Positions 8,238 through 17,673 of a DNA stretch of 64,000 nt are shown here, piece after piece. Positions within the stretch are counted from its first letter, which is position 1. The number at the start of each line of letters is the position of its first letter. This DNA is from Promethearchaeota archaeon (GTDB lineage: Archaea > Asgardarchaeota > Lokiarchaeia > Sigyniarchaeales > SOKP01), in the NCBI GenBank assembly GCA_019058295.1, contig JAHPZI010000019.1:1-64000 (forward strand). The letters run 5' to 3'. The position numbers and the translations under genes are program-made. The notes below the pieces were generated by a model that had not been told where the DNA came from, searched no databases, and saw nothing but the letters and a program-made list of their open reading frames with translations.

Positions 8238-9608
8238 TTAATTTGCTGACCCAATAATCCTTACTTCCTTGATTCTTACAAAAGGGGCTTGATACCCCCC
8301 ATAAATATTAAATTCTTTAGAAACAGCGTCAATATTTTTAAAAAGATCCAAAAGATTTATCCCGAACATAGTTTCATTTAACGATTCCTTTATTTCTCCG
8401 TTTTTAACTATATTGCCGTGAAGTATTAATCCTGAAAAATCTCCCGTAGCTATATTTGGCGAATCACCTGTATAATCTAAAATTATTCCCTCTTTAACGT
8501 CTTTTATGATCTCATCTTTAGTATAATCACCGTTTTTTAGAATAAAATTTGAAACGCCGATTGCAGGTAAAGAACTATACGAACTTCGAGAAGCATTGCC
8601 CGTACTTTCAATTCCTTCTTTTCCTGCTGTATAGCTATTATGAATTAATTGAAGAAATTTGCCGTTTTCTATAATTTTTTTGTTTTTACAAGGAACACCT
8701 TCACCATCAAATTGAGCTGAACCGGATAGTCCATCAATTAAGGCATTATCATCAATATTTAAATAATTTGACCCAATAATTTCATTTCTTTTGCCAACAA
8801 GAAAACTTCTCTTATATTGGAAAGTTTCTCCATTTACGGCTGAAGCAATTGGACTTAAAATAAATCTAATTGTACCTTTGGGTGTTAATATTAATGGAAC
8901 TTTCATGTTTTTTATTTTAATGCGATTTAGATTTCGTTTAGCATCTTCTAATGCATTTTTAGCAGTTTTTACGGAGTTAATTTCTTTTAAACTTCTTTTT
9001 GATTGCCAATCACTCCCAGATGATATTTCTTTCCTTATTTTATCCTTAACGATAATATTTGAAGAAATTGTACAACTTGTCTCATTACCATTAATTTCTA
9101 TACCATTTGTGTTAAAAATGTATTTTTCTGAATAGTTGGAAATAAAATTTGCTGATTGAGATATCGCCATCTCGTCTTCGTTGCATATTTTAATTAAATC
9201 TTTAGCATATTTTATAGAATCTTCAATCTGTAAATTTTTTAAGTTAGAATCAAATAACCCCTTCACACTTGGATATTTATTATATTTTTCTGGTAAATTC
9301 TTAAAATCTAAATCTTCCGTACCAGCCATCATCATTTTAATTGCTATTGTAATCATCTTTTCAATTGACTTTTTATCTAAGTTATTCGTAAACGCAAATC
9401 CGAGTGAACCCCGTTTGTCAATTACTCTTATTGAAACACCAAAATCGCTCCCAATTTCGCTATTTTTAATAGAGTTTTCCTCGATTTCAATATTTATATA
9501 TTTATTTTTACCAAAAAATATTTCTGCACATCTTAAATTAGAATTACTTCTCTCTGCCAAATTTAAACCGTATTTAGCTAAACTATAAACATCAACCTTA
9601 TTATCCAT
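8238..9608 (-). CDS. tldE: TldE/PmbA-type metalloprotease subunit
   Basis: The 456-residue protein has the TldD/PmbA fold signatures, for example GVSIRVIDKRGSLGFAFTNN near the N-terminus and the C-terminal stretch GDFSGLILHGNIVKNGEI, and it lacks the HExxxH zinc motif. That is the expected pattern for TldE, which forms a heterodimer with TldD that degrades unfolded peptides and matures some ribosomal peptides. Its ATG directly follows the tldD stop on the reverse strand, so the two subunits are translated from one mRNA. No substrate peptide gene is recognisable nearby. Confidence 0.92.
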   Translation of the reverse strand: MDNKVDVYSLAKYGLNLAERSNSNLRCAEIFFGKNKYINIEIEENSIKNSEIGSDFGVSIRVIDKRGSLGFAFTNNLDKKSIEKMITIAIKMMMAGTEDLDFKNLPEKYNKYPSVKGLFDSNLKNLQIEDSIKYAKDLIKICNEDEMAISQSANFISNYSEKYIFNTNGIEINGNETSCTISSNIIVKDKIRKEISSGSDWQSKRSLKEINSVKTAKNALEDAKRNLNRIKIKNMKVPLILTPKGTIRFILSPIASAVNGETFQYKRSFLVGKRNEIIGSNYLNIDDNALIDGLSGSAQFDGEGVPCKNKKIIENGKFLQLIHNSYTAGKEGIESTGNASRSSYSSLPAIGVSNFILKNGDYTKDEIIKDVKEGIILDYTGDSPNIATGDFSGLILHGNIVKNGEIKESLNETMFGINLLDLFKNIDAVSKEFNIYGGYQAPFVRIKEVRIIGSAN

Positions 9609-11051
9609 TTAATTCAAGCCTCCTACAGTTATATCTTCTGCGCGAATATATGGTCCTCCATCGCAAACTCGGACGCTTTGACCTCCTTTACCACACATTC
9701 CGTCACTATAGCTAATATCTTTTCCAATTGCAGAAATTCTATTTAGAACTTCTAAAGTCATACCAGAAAGCGAAACATCTCTCATCAATTCCTTCTTTTC
9801 TCCATTCTCAATTTTATAAGACATTTTACATTTGAATTGGAAGTTACCTGTAGATGGGTCACAATATCCATACTGAAAATCCTCGCAAAGTATTCCATTT
9901 TGAGTACTTTCAATCATTTCTTCCAAATTCCAATCCTTCGGTTCGAGGATCGTTATTCCCATACGAACTTGAGGTCTTGAACTATTTGAAGTAGCTCTAC
10001 CATGACCATTTGGAGGAAAATCCATTCTTGAAGAGGTTTCTATACTATGTAAATAGCTTTTCAAAATACCTTTTTCGATTATCACAGTCTTTTGGGAAGG
10101 GATCCCCTCGTCATCTATAAAATAACTTCCATATAATTCATATGGTATACTAAACTTTTTACCCTGTCCCATAGTTGGATTATCCAAAATGTTTATATCC
10201 TCACCAGCTACTTTTTCACCAAGCCGCCCCTCTAATATGCTTTCTTTATTTAAAACAATATCAGCTTCGCAAGCATGACCAAAAGCTTCGTGTATAAAAG
10301 TCCCCGTTAATTTTGGATCCATTATAACCGTAAATTTACCACCAACAGGAGATTTTGCATCTAATAATTGAATCGCTTCACTTGCTGTTTTATTACTTAA
10401 ATTATTAGCTTCTTCAGTATCAATAATTTCAAAACCACCAAGACCACCAATTGAATTGACAGCTCTTTGAAGAATTCCATTTTTTTGTGCAAATACTAAA
10501 TTAAATAATCTAATAACTGTTAAATCTTGATAAATTGAGCTCCCAAAGGAATTTAAAAATATATTATGTGATTGTCCATCAACGTAAAAAGTACGCGTGT
10601 TCTTTATATCTGAAGAATAATTAGACGCAATTTTTTCGTGAAATTTAACTCTCTCTATTTTTTCTTCAATACTAATATCTTCTAATTTCTTCTTGTTACT
10701 AATCTTGAATTTTTTAATGAGCGGATCTCTTTCTCTAATCTTAAATTTATCCTTACATAAAGATTCTGATAATTTGGCTAACTTAATTGCTTTTATAAAT
10801 CCATTTTTTATAGATTTTTTAGTGATTTCTTTGAGAACTGTGAATCCCCATCCTCCATTTACAAAAGTCCTTATTCCACACTCACTAATATTGAAAGAGG
10901 AGATTTCCTTGCTCTTCTGGTCTGTAAAATCCAAACTTGCCCCAGTACTAATGCCAGCTCTAATATCCCAATATTGGATTTTATCTTCTATTTGCCTTAA
11001 TTCCTTAATAAGGTTATCGTCAAATATTTTTAATTCATCAATACCTTCCAT
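9609..11051 (-). CDS. tldD: TldD metalloprotease, zinc-binding subunit
   Basis: The zinc motif HEAFGH is at residues 254-258 (His-254, Glu-255, His-258), within GTFIHEAFGHACEAD, and the C-terminal CDPSTGNFQFKCKMSYKIE run is typical of TldD. The length of 480 residues is normal. It pairs with the TldE subunit encoded immediately downstream with no intergenic space. The protease acts in the cytoplasm. Both genes are intact, and nothing indicates a specialised peptide-maturation operon. Confidence 0.94.
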   Translation of the reverse strand: MEGIDELKIFDDNLIKELRQIEDKIQYWDIRAGISTGASLDFTDQKSKEISSFNISECGIRTFVNGGWGFTVLKEITKKSIKNGFIKAIKLAKLSESLCKDKFKIRERDPLIKKFKISNKKKLEDISIEEKIERVKFHEKIASNYSSDIKNTRTFYVDGQSHNIFLNSFGSSIYQDLTVIRLFNLVFAQKNGILQRAVNSIGGLGGFEIIDTEEANNLSNKTASEAIQLLDAKSPVGGKFTVIMDPKLTGTFIHEAFGHACEADIVLNKESILEGRLGEKVAGEDINILDNPTMGQGKKFSIPYELYGSYFIDDEGIPSQKTVIIEKGILKSYLHSIETSSRMDFPPNGHGRATSNSSRPQVRMGITILEPKDWNLEEMIESTQNGILCEDFQYGYCDPSTGNFQFKCKMSYKIENGEKKELMRDVSLSGMTLEVLNRISAIGKDISYSDGMCGKGGQSVRVCDGGPYIRAEDITVGGLN

Positions 11052-11195
11052 ATTTATTGTCGTTTAGCATATTATAATATTTTATCTATTTAGTAGAAAA
11101 AAATAATACAAATTCAAGAATAAAGACTTCTCTTTGAACTTTTATAGAAAAAATAGTTTAAATATTTCTGGTTTTAGAAAATAATCTTCTAGTTA

Positions 11196-11462
11196 TTATA
11201 TTCTGTTCAGATTAACGTATTTTAAAAGATTCTCGTTCTCCCTTCTCTTCTTCAATTCTTTTATTATATCAATTGCATTACTTATCGAACATGTTTTTGA
11301 GAATTTAGTTGACTTTTGAAATTGGAATGAATGATGACACTTCCAACACTTCTTAGTTTTTATAATTTTATTTGTATAGTACCACTCGCCGCAACGGTAA
11401 CATCGAAAAAAATAATACTTTTGAATATTTTGCATCTTTAGCAATTTATTACAAAGACACAA
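11196..11462 (-). CDS. Small zinc-ribbon protein (DUF1922-like)
   Basis: Two CxxC pairs, CYRCG and CWKCH, spaced by about 17 residues, form a zinc ribbon in the order FRCYRCGEWYYTNKIIKTKK then CWKC, followed by an amphipathic helix (ISNAIDIIKELKKRRENEN). This order resembles the archaeal DUF1922 family, whose function is unknown. The ATG at 11435 (MQNIQKYYFF) may be the true start because the residues before it are not family-like. It may bind nucleic acid or protein. Confidence 0.65.
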   Translation of the reverse strand: MCLCNKLLKMQNIQKYYFFRCYRCGEWYYTNKIIKTKKCWKCHHSFQFQKSTKFSKTCSISNAIDIIKELKKRRENENLLKYVNLNRI

Positions 11463-11518
11463 ATTATAAAACTGAGAGTAGTAGAAAGATTTTCTGATTT
11501 TTTTAGGTTTTAGATTAG

Positions 11519-11779
11519 TTAAAGTGGGAAGTTTTTTTCAGCATCGATCTCGTCGAATTTCAACTCACGCAGTCGCATCCTGACTTCACGAGGGGGATTA
11601 GATTGCTTTAAAATCTTTATGATATTTTCGTTTAGAGCTTTTAAATTGTCAATGGCCGCTTCATAAAAAAAGTCCTTTTTACTGATTTTTATATTAATTA
11701 TTTCATGCAAACCTGTTATAGACTCTCTAACATTTTCATAACTTTTCATCGCGTCTTCCAGTTTTTTTATATCGACCAT
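11519..11779 (-). CDS. Small helical protein of unknown function
   Basis: The 86 residues are almost all helical and charged, with two predicted helices (KLEDAMKSYENVRESITGLH and FYEAAIDNLKALNENIIKIL) that could pair as a coiled coil. No enzymatic motif is seen and I do not recognise the family. It lies upstream of the small zinc-ribbon gene on the same strand and may share a transcript with it. Confidence 0.55.
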   Translation of the reverse strand: MVDIKKLEDAMKSYENVRESITGLHEIINIKISKKDFFYEAAIDNLKALNENIIKILKQSNPPREVRMRLRELKFDEIDAEKNFPL

Positions 11780-12276
11780 TTTTTAATAACTTCTAAATTT
11801 TTTAAAAATATTAATTCTTGTGATTAACATATAAAACACAATATTTAAAAACGATCATTTTATTATTGTTCTCGTCGTACGAACGCACAATCCCAGAATC
11901 ACAATGTTGGATCTCATACATCTTTCTTTAATATATAATTATTTTTGAACACATGTGAAGTCTTTTATGATTAAATTCATCAAAAATGTATCTTTATTAC
12001 TATAAAATAAATAAATAATTAGGATAACTATCACTTGAAGGCAAAATTTTTTTTAAAAACATAAAAAAAAAATCATAAAATAACCAATAGAATTAGAGCA
12101 GAGGAGTGCCACGGTTTAATTTCTTTAAATTCTAATGCTATTTATTTTTGGAGAATTAATTGAACCAATCTAATATCTTTTACATATAGTATTTGATATC
12201 ACCTTTTTAATAAAAAGTATAATATTAAATCTTTAATTATTTTCAATTAGGAAGAGACGAAAAAGTGAAATAAGAA
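11780..12276. other. 497-nt non-coding gap before purB
   Basis: No reading frame with coding character is visible here on either strand. The sequence is very AT-rich, apart from a short GC-richer stretch around 11865-11900 (CTCGTCGTACGAACGC) and another around 12095-12115. It must contain the promoters of the reverse-strand small gene at 11779 and of the purB operon at 12277. One candidate hairpin is listed separately. Confidence 0.6.
12086..12142. ncRNA. Candidate hairpin in the purB leader region
   Basis: AATAGAATTAGA at 12086-12097 can pair with TCTAATGCTATT at 12131-12142 with one mismatch. The loop of about 33 nt includes the GC-richer piece GAGGAGTGCCACGG. It lies about 135 nt upstream of purB. 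It could be a leader structure, a small RNA or chance; I do not recognise a known riboswitch. Confidence 0.25.
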
Positions 12277-13629
12277 ATGGATCATAAATTTATAAGTCCA
12301 ATTGAAACGCGTTATAGAACTGAAATAGCTGAATTATTTGCAGAAGAGGAAAAATTAAAAAATTGGATGAAGGTTGAAACTGTTTTAGCAAAAGTTCACG
12401 AAAAATTAGGAAACATTCCTAAAGGAGCGGCTCAAAAAATAGATGAAGCAAGAGTAAAAGTAAAATTAGAGAGGGTAAAAGAAATTGACAAAGAAATTCA
12501 TCATGATTTAATGGCAATGGTAAAAGCTTTAGCAGAGCAATGTGAAGGAGATGCTGGTAAATACATTCATTTAGGGGCAACTAGTTATGATATTGAGGAT
12601 ACAGCCATTGCTTTACAATTAAAGGAAGCATTAAATTATGTCAATAATTCGCTGAAAATCTTATTAAAAGAGTTAGTTCGATTAATGGAAGATAAAAAAG
12701 AACTTGTTTGCATTGGACGTACACATGGACAACACGCAATTCCAACAACATATGGGATGCGATTTGGAGTATGGGCTTATGAGATCGACAGACATATAGA
12801 TCGTATTTCCGAAACTTTGGAGCGAATTTCATATGGAAAAATGTCTGGTGCTGTTGGAACTATGGCTAGTTTTGGTGTAAAGGGCATTGAACTACAAAAC
12901 GAAGTCATGAAAGAATTAAATCTAAATCCTGAAATGATTGCAAATCAAGTTGTTCAAAGGGATCGTCATGCGGAAGTAATCTTATTGACAGCTTTAATTG
13001 GACAAACATTAGCTAAAATCGCAAGAGAGATCCGTGTATTACAAAGAAATGAAATAGCAGAAATATTTGAACCATTTAAGAAAGGACAAGTAGGAAGTTC
13101 GACAATGCCTCATAAAAGAAACCCTCACAAATCGGAACGAATTTGTAGTTTAGCAAGAGTGGTAAAATCTAACATAATTCCCGCGTTAGATAATATGGTT
13201 TTAGAGGATGAACGTGATTTAACAAATTCAGCCTCAGAGAGAGTCATATTTGCCGAAAATTTCGTATTTTTAGATTTTATGATAAACGAATTAACGAAAA
13301 TTCTTCAAGGTCTCGAATTTGACGAAGAAAAAATAGAGGAAAACCTCAATCTTACAAAAGGCGCTTGCTTGGCTGAAAAAATTATGGTGGAATTAGTTAA
13401 TAAAGGACTTGGGAGACAAGAAGGGCATGAAATTTTAAGGCAAGCGGCAATAAAGGCCCGAAATGAGAACTTATATATGAAAGATATTTTAATAGAAGAT
13501 AAAAAAATTAAGAATTTATTTTCAAAAGAAGAATTAGATGAAATATTAGACCCTCATAAATATATTGGGAAAGCAATTGAACAAACAGAAAATTTAATAA
13601 AATTTCTGAAAAATAAATATAAAGATTAA
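12277..13629 (+). CDS. purB: Adenylosuccinate lyase
   Basis: The signature GSSTMPHKRNPHKSE of the fumarase/aspartase superfamily is present, with the flexible catalytic Ser in GSS. The N-terminal text SPIETRYRTEIAELFAEEEK and the length of 450 residues fit PurB. The enzyme makes AICAR from SAICAR and AMP from adenylosuccinate in the cytoplasm. The purM gene starts one nucleotide after its stop, so the two are one operon. The leader is preceded by a long AT-rich gap with a GGAAGAGA stretch about 20 nt ahead of the ATG. Confidence 0.95.
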   Translation: MDHKFISPIETRYRTEIAELFAEEEKLKNWMKVETVLAKVHEKLGNIPKGAAQKIDEARVKVKLERVKEIDKEIHHDLMAMVKALAEQCEGDAGKYIHLGATSYDIEDTAIALQLKEALNYVNNSLKILLKELVRLMEDKKELVCIGRTHGQHAIPTTYGMRFGVWAYEIDRHIDRISETLERISYGKMSGAVGTMASFGVKGIELQNEVMKELNLNPEMIANQVVQRDRHAEVILLTALIGQTLAKIAREIRVLQRNEIAEIFEPFKKGQVGSSTMPHKRNPHKSERICSLARVVKSNIIPALDNMVLEDERDLTNSASERVIFAENFVFLDFMINELTKILQGLEFDEEKIEENLNLTKGACLAEKIMVELVNKGLGRQEGHEILRQAAIKARNENLYMKDILIEDKKIKNLFSKEELDEILDPHKYIGKAIEQTENLIKFLKNKYKD

Positions 13630-13630
13630 G

Positions 13631-14815
13631 ATGCCTGATAATAATAATCTTTATTCTAAATTAGGCGTGTCATCTAAAAAAGAGGATGTTCATAAAGCAA
13701 TTGAAAAGTTAGATAAAGGGCTATTCCCTGGTGCTTTTTGTAAAATAATGCCTTTTGATATTTCTGGAAGACCAGAATTTTGTTCAATATTTCATGCAGA
13801 TGGAGCCGGAACAAAATCCAGTTTAGCATACATGTATTACAAAGAAACAGGAGATATATCTGTGTTTAAAGGTATCGTCAGAGATGCTATGGTAATGAAT
13901 ATTGACGATTTATTATGTGTAGGTGCTACAGGAAATATTTACTTCTCAAATAACCTTGGAAGAAATAGGAACTTTATAAAAGGAGATATAGTTGCAACAA
14001 TTATACAAGAGTACTATGCGTATAGTGAAAAATTAACCTCGCTTGGATTACCAGTAACGATTTGCGGAGGGGAAACTGCTGATATTGGAGATTTAGTTAA
14101 AACCCTTGTTGTTGACGCATCAGCATTCACATTTATGAAAAAAGAAAATGTAATTGACGCAAGTAATATTAGGGCTGACGATGTTGTTGTGGGTTTAGCT
14201 AGTTTTGGAAAAGCTTCATATGAAGAAGAATACAATAGCGGGATTGGAAGTAATGGATTGACATTAGCGCGACACGGCACACTCTCTCATGAGTATAATG
14301 AAAAGTATCCAGAATGTTATGATCAGAATCTTGACGAGAAATATGTTTTTTATGGCAAACATAAGTTAACAGATATGATTGATGAGATTAATTTAAGCAT
14401 AGGAAAAGCTTTATTATCGCCGACAAGAACATATACTCCAGTGATCATAGATATTTTAAAGAATTACAGAAAAGAAATTCACGGAATAATTCATAACACT
14501 GGTGGAGGCCAAACTAAAATATTAAACTTTGGACATGGTATAAAATATATCAAAAATAATCTTTTTATGATTCCGAAAATATTTGAAATTATTCAGAAAT
14601 CGTCTGAAATCAATTGGAAAGAGATGTATAGCGTATTTAATATGGGTCATAGAATGGAACTCTTATGCAACGAATCAATAGCACAAGAGATTATTCAAAT
14701 TGCGAAAAAATTTAATATTGACTCTAAAATTATAGGACATTGTGAAAAATCCCCTACAAAAGGTAAAAATGTTTTAGAAATAAAGTCTGAATTTGGTACT
14801 TATAATTATGATTAG
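13631..14815 (+). CDS. purM: Phosphoribosylformylglycinamidine cyclo-ligase (AIR synthase)
   Basis: The PurM fold is indicated by HADGAGTKSSLAYMYYKETG, the ATP/metal region IVRDAMVMNIDDLLCVGATG and ICGGETADIGDL. At 394 residues it belongs to the longer PurM form found in some archaea and in Bacteroidetes, with an insert near KYPECYDQNLDEKYVFYGKH. It closes the imidazole ring of AIR in purine synthesis. It follows purB by one nucleotide and precedes a PfkB kinase gene by 14 nt, so all three probably share a transcript. Confidence 0.9.
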   Translation: MPDNNNLYSKLGVSSKKEDVHKAIEKLDKGLFPGAFCKIMPFDISGRPEFCSIFHADGAGTKSSLAYMYYKETGDISVFKGIVRDAMVMNIDDLLCVGATGNIYFSNNLGRNRNFIKGDIVATIIQEYYAYSEKLTSLGLPVTICGGETADIGDLVKTLVVDASAFTFMKKENVIDASNIRADDVVVGLASFGKASYEEEYNSGIGSNGLTLARHGTLSHEYNEKYPECYDQNLDEKYVFYGKHKLTDMIDEINLSIGKALLSPTRTYTPVIIDILKNYRKEIHGIIHNTGGGQTKILNFGHGIKYIKNNLFMIPKIFEIIQKSSEINWKEMYSVFNMGHRMELLCNESIAQEIIQIAKKFNIDSKIIGHCEKSPTKGKNVLEIKSEFGTYNYD

Positions 14816-14829
14816 GGGATTAAAAAGTT

Positions 14830-15783
14830 ATGAAAGATTTAGATGTTATTTGTATAGGTGCGGCTCTCGTTGACATGGTCGCCAAAGTAGAGAGGCATCC
14901 TCTAAATGATGATGAAGTTTTTGTATCAGATTTAAAGTTATTATCAGGAGGAGCCGCTGCTAATACTGCCTATGCCTGTGCTAAATTAGGATTAAAAACC
15001 GCATTCATCGGAAAATTAGGACCTCATGATGGATTTAGCGATAAAATCATCAACGATTTTAAAGATGTGTCTTTAGATACTTCGTTAATAAAATATTCCA
15101 GTGAACAGGGGACAGGTTCAGCATATGTAGCTTTAAATCCTCAGGGTGATCGGAGAATTTATGCTCATAGTGGTGCGGCAAATTTCCTTTCTAAGGAAGA
15201 TATTGTATTAAAAGAGATAACAAGAGCTAAGATAATTTATTTAAGTAGTTTAAAAAATTTGGAACCCTTAATTAAAGCTGCTGAAATTGCTAGAAAAAGC
15301 GATATTACTGTTATTTTAAATCCAGGTATGTTGATAATTGACCAAGAACTCGATAATATAAAACCATTACTCGAAAAAATTGATATACTCATATTGTCCC
15401 AAACAGAGTATATATCGCTATTGAACATTCAAGAACCAGAATTGAATGAGAAAATCATTTTAGAATCCTCAAATACTCTTTCAAAGTTAGGCATCAAAGT
15501 AATTATTATTACAATGGGTAGTAAAGGAGCCTTCCTAATGAATAGAAAAGAATCAACAATAATTTCAGCAAGTAAAATTGGAGATGTAGTTGATACTACC
15601 GGGGCAGGCGATGCTTTTTCAGCAGGTTTTATTTACAAATTCGTTCAAGATTTAAGTTATGACTTTGAGCAACTTAAATTCAATGTGGAATTTGGCAATC
15701 TTATTGCTGGAAAGTGTATCCAAAAGTTAGGTGCCAGAAACGGAATTCCTACAAATAAAGAACTAATAGGTTTTCTTGATTAA
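14830..15783 (+). CDS. PfkB-family carbohydrate or nucleoside kinase
   Basis: This ribokinase-fold protein begins DLDVICIGAALVDMVAKVER and has the double-Gly substrate motif LLSGGAAANTAYACAKLG. The C-terminal signature DTTGAGDAFSAGF places the catalytic Asp at residue 261. PfkB kinases phosphorylate sugars or nucleosides, and the substrate cannot be fixed from motifs. Its position as third gene after purB and purM suggests a purine nucleoside or ribose substrate. That is an inference from context only. Confidence 0.85.
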   Translation: MKDLDVICIGAALVDMVAKVERHPLNDDEVFVSDLKLLSGGAAANTAYACAKLGLKTAFIGKLGPHDGFSDKIINDFKDVSLDTSLIKYSSEQGTGSAYVALNPQGDRRIYAHSGAANFLSKEDIVLKEITRAKIIYLSSLKNLEPLIKAAEIARKSDITVILNPGMLIIDQELDNIKPLLEKIDILILSQTEYISLLNIQEPELNEKIILESSNTLSKLGIKVIIITMGSKGAFLMNRKESTIISASKIGDVVDTTGAGDAFSAGFIYKFVQDLSYDFEQLKFNVEFGNLIAGKCIQKLGARNGIPTNKELIGFLD

Positions 15784-15860
15784 AATCAAATAAAAAAGTT
15801 TATAATTTCTTAAATTAATAATTCTTTATTTAGAATAATTGCGTTTGAATTAAAGCTACA

Positions 15861-16925
15861 ATGGAGACAAGTAATAATACAAAGAAAAAAATTGTGGTTG
15901 ATAGGGGGAGATTCGTTCTTGAAGTCATGATAGTTTTTTTCGGAATCTGTCTGTTTATGATTATTCCTTTCTTTATCTTACCCTCGCTTATTGATAAAAA
16001 ATCTATTTTATATGGTCCGTTATATTATTTATTAAGAGCACTGGGGATTTTAATTGCGATTCCTATATTGTTGTTTCTTCTAAATAAAATTATAGATTCA
16101 CAGAAAAATAACGTTATTGTGGAGGATGACTCGAGCCCTGTTTCAAGGTTTTTAAACCTTTACTCTGTTACTGGAGGAGACTTTAAAGAACAATTGTTAT
16201 ATGGGATTTTAATTTTATTTATAGTTTTCATACCATTAGATTTTCTTACTTATTTTTTAATTCCTGAAATGCTTGAATTCACAGGCAACGTCTTATCAAC
16301 ACAAGCAACAGATGCTTACTTATTACGGGGGTATTTTGTTTTTCTCTTTTCAGTTATAATAATTCAAATTAGTGTTGCGATATACGAAGAATCTCTCACA
16401 AGAGGATTTTTAACAATGAGAGGTGGTGAATATTTTCATAAAATATCCGCTGTAATTATATCCTCTTTATACTTTGGTCTAATGCACTTCCTCTATTTCT
16501 TTCATCCCATCAGTAGAAATTATCCTGTTTGGTTCCCGCTTATATGGTTTCTACAGACTTTTATTGTTGGAATAATGTTATCTATTTTAATTGTAAAAAA
16601 GAAAAGAATTTGGCCGGTAATTCTTGCTCATGCATTAAACAATATAATATCTGCACACGCCGTATGGAATTATCTTCAAGGTAACGATTTTAGTTTAGTA
16701 GCAATTTACCTCTATCTTCCATTATTAATAATCAGTGCGGTTTTGTTTATAATTTATCTTCCAAGGATTAAGCAAGGAATATCAACGGGATTTAAAGAGT
16801 TTAAAACATACTTCAAAAAAGACGGACTCATTGGAGAGTCAAAAAGCGATTTTTATTTTCGCGTTTTTTTTGATTTTTTAATAGGGTTATTGATTTTAAT
16901 TATAGGGCTTTTTTTTCTGATATAA
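15861..16925 (+). CDS. CPBP-family intramembrane metalloprotease
   Basis: About eight hydrophobic helices surround the CPBP/CAAX-protease motifs: EESLTRG at 176-182 (the EExxxR box), GLMHFLYFF with its conserved His, and ILAHALNN with the last metal-binding His and Asn. These residues bind zinc inside the membrane. Family members process prenylated or other membrane proteins, and many are involved in peptide maturation or immunity. The next gene starts 14 nt downstream, and its ribosome-binding site overlaps this stop codon, so the genes are co-transcribed. Confidence 0.85.
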   Translation: METSNNTKKKIVVDRGRFVLEVMIVFFGICLFMIIPFFILPSLIDKKSILYGPLYYLLRALGILIAIPILLFLLNKIIDSQKNNVIVEDDSSPVSRFLNLYSVTGGDFKEQLLYGILILFIVFIPLDFLTYFLIPEMLEFTGNVLSTQATDAYLLRGYFVFLFSVIIIQISVAIYEESLTRGFLTMRGGEYFHKISAVIISSLYFGLMHFLYFFHPISRNYPVWFPLIWFLQTFIVGIMLSILIVKKKRIWPVILAHALNNIISAHAVWNYLQGNDFSLVAIYLYLPLLIISAVLFIIYLPRIKQGISTGFKEFKTYFKKDGLIGESKSDFYFRVFFDFLIGLLILIIGLFFLI

Positions 16926-16932
16926 AGGAGGT
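16925..16932 (+). promoter_or_regulatory. Strong Shine-Dalgarno site overlapping a stop codon
   Basis: AAGGAGGT lies 7 nt before the ATG at 16940 and shares its first base with the TAA of the CPBP protease gene. It is one of the few full-strength sites in the window and supports coupled translation of the phosphoesterase. Most other genes here have weak or no such site. Confidence 0.75.
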
Positions 16933-16939
16933 ATAATTA

Positions 16940-17467
16940 ATGGTTAAATTTGGCATCATTTCTGACACACACATTAAAAAAAACGATGAACCTGAAAAAA
17001 TTTTGGCTTTATTAGAACAATTACGACTAGCTTTTAAAGATGTTGACGAAATAATTCACGCAGGTGATGTATGCGACGAAATTTTTTTAGAAAAATTAAA
17101 TGAAATAGCTCCTACAAAATGCGTAAAAGGAAACATGGATAAAATTAAACATCTAGAAGATTTCATTAGATTTTCCGTTGGTAGATATAACATTGGTGTT
17201 ATTCATGAATTGCCTGAAAATGTTGAAAATTTTTGTAAAGAAAATAATATTAACATACTGATTCATGCACATACCCATATCTGTAAGATAGAAGGGACTA
17301 AATTTAATACTTTAATTTTAAATCCCGGTTCTCCAACAAAACCAAAACCTCCCCCTCAGAAAAGAGGATTTGAAAAGCCCCTAGCAAGACCTAGCGTAAT
17401 TCTCTTAGAGATTGATGAAAATGACATTCTAAAAACATTTGTAGTTAACCTTAATTTAAAGATTTAA
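16940..17467 (+). CDS. YfcE/MJ0936-type metallophosphoesterase
   Basis: The 175-residue protein has the calcineurin-like motifs in order: ISDTH (metal Asp and His), HAGD, GNMD in place of the usual GNCD or GNHD, HE, and HAHTH near the end. Relatives hydrolyse phosphodiesters in the cytoplasm with Mn or Ni; the natural substrate is not known. A Pro/Lys-rich insert (PTKPKPPPQKRG) follows the NPGS motif that is also typical of the family. It is translated behind the CPBP protease from a strong ribosome-binding site. Confidence 0.88.
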   Translation: MVKFGIISDTHIKKNDEPEKILALLEQLRLAFKDVDEIIHAGDVCDEIFLEKLNEIAPTKCVKGNMDKIKHLEDFIRFSVGRYNIGVIHELPENVENFCKENNINILIHAHTHICKIEGTKFNTLILNPGSPTKPKPPPQKRGFEKPLARPSVILLEIDENDILKTFVVNLNLKI

Positions 17468-17468
17468 T

Positions 17469-17552
17469 CTATAAATCCGGCAGCCATTTCTGGACATTAT
17501 TATATCCTTGTTCAATCTTTTGGTAAATTAAAAGCGATGGAATAACCGGAGA
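17469..17552 (-). pseudogene. Possible 3' remnant of a lost gene
   Basis: On the reverse strand, 27 codons beginning SPVIPSLLIYQKIEQGY and ending KWLPDL with a stop form a stretch with normal protein composition. It sits in an intergenic space that is richer in GC than its surroundings. The frame is closed upstream by TAA, and neighbouring frames have further short protein-like runs. I read this as the decayed end of a gene. The family is not recognised. Confidence 0.25.
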
Positions 17553-17673
17553 TTATGGTACTTTCGAAATGCTTTGTAAAATTTAATAATTAAATATATA
17601 GAAAAAATAAGTTAATATTAAATATAGTTAATTTCTTATTATACTAAGAAAATAAAAGCGAGGTATTCAAAAT

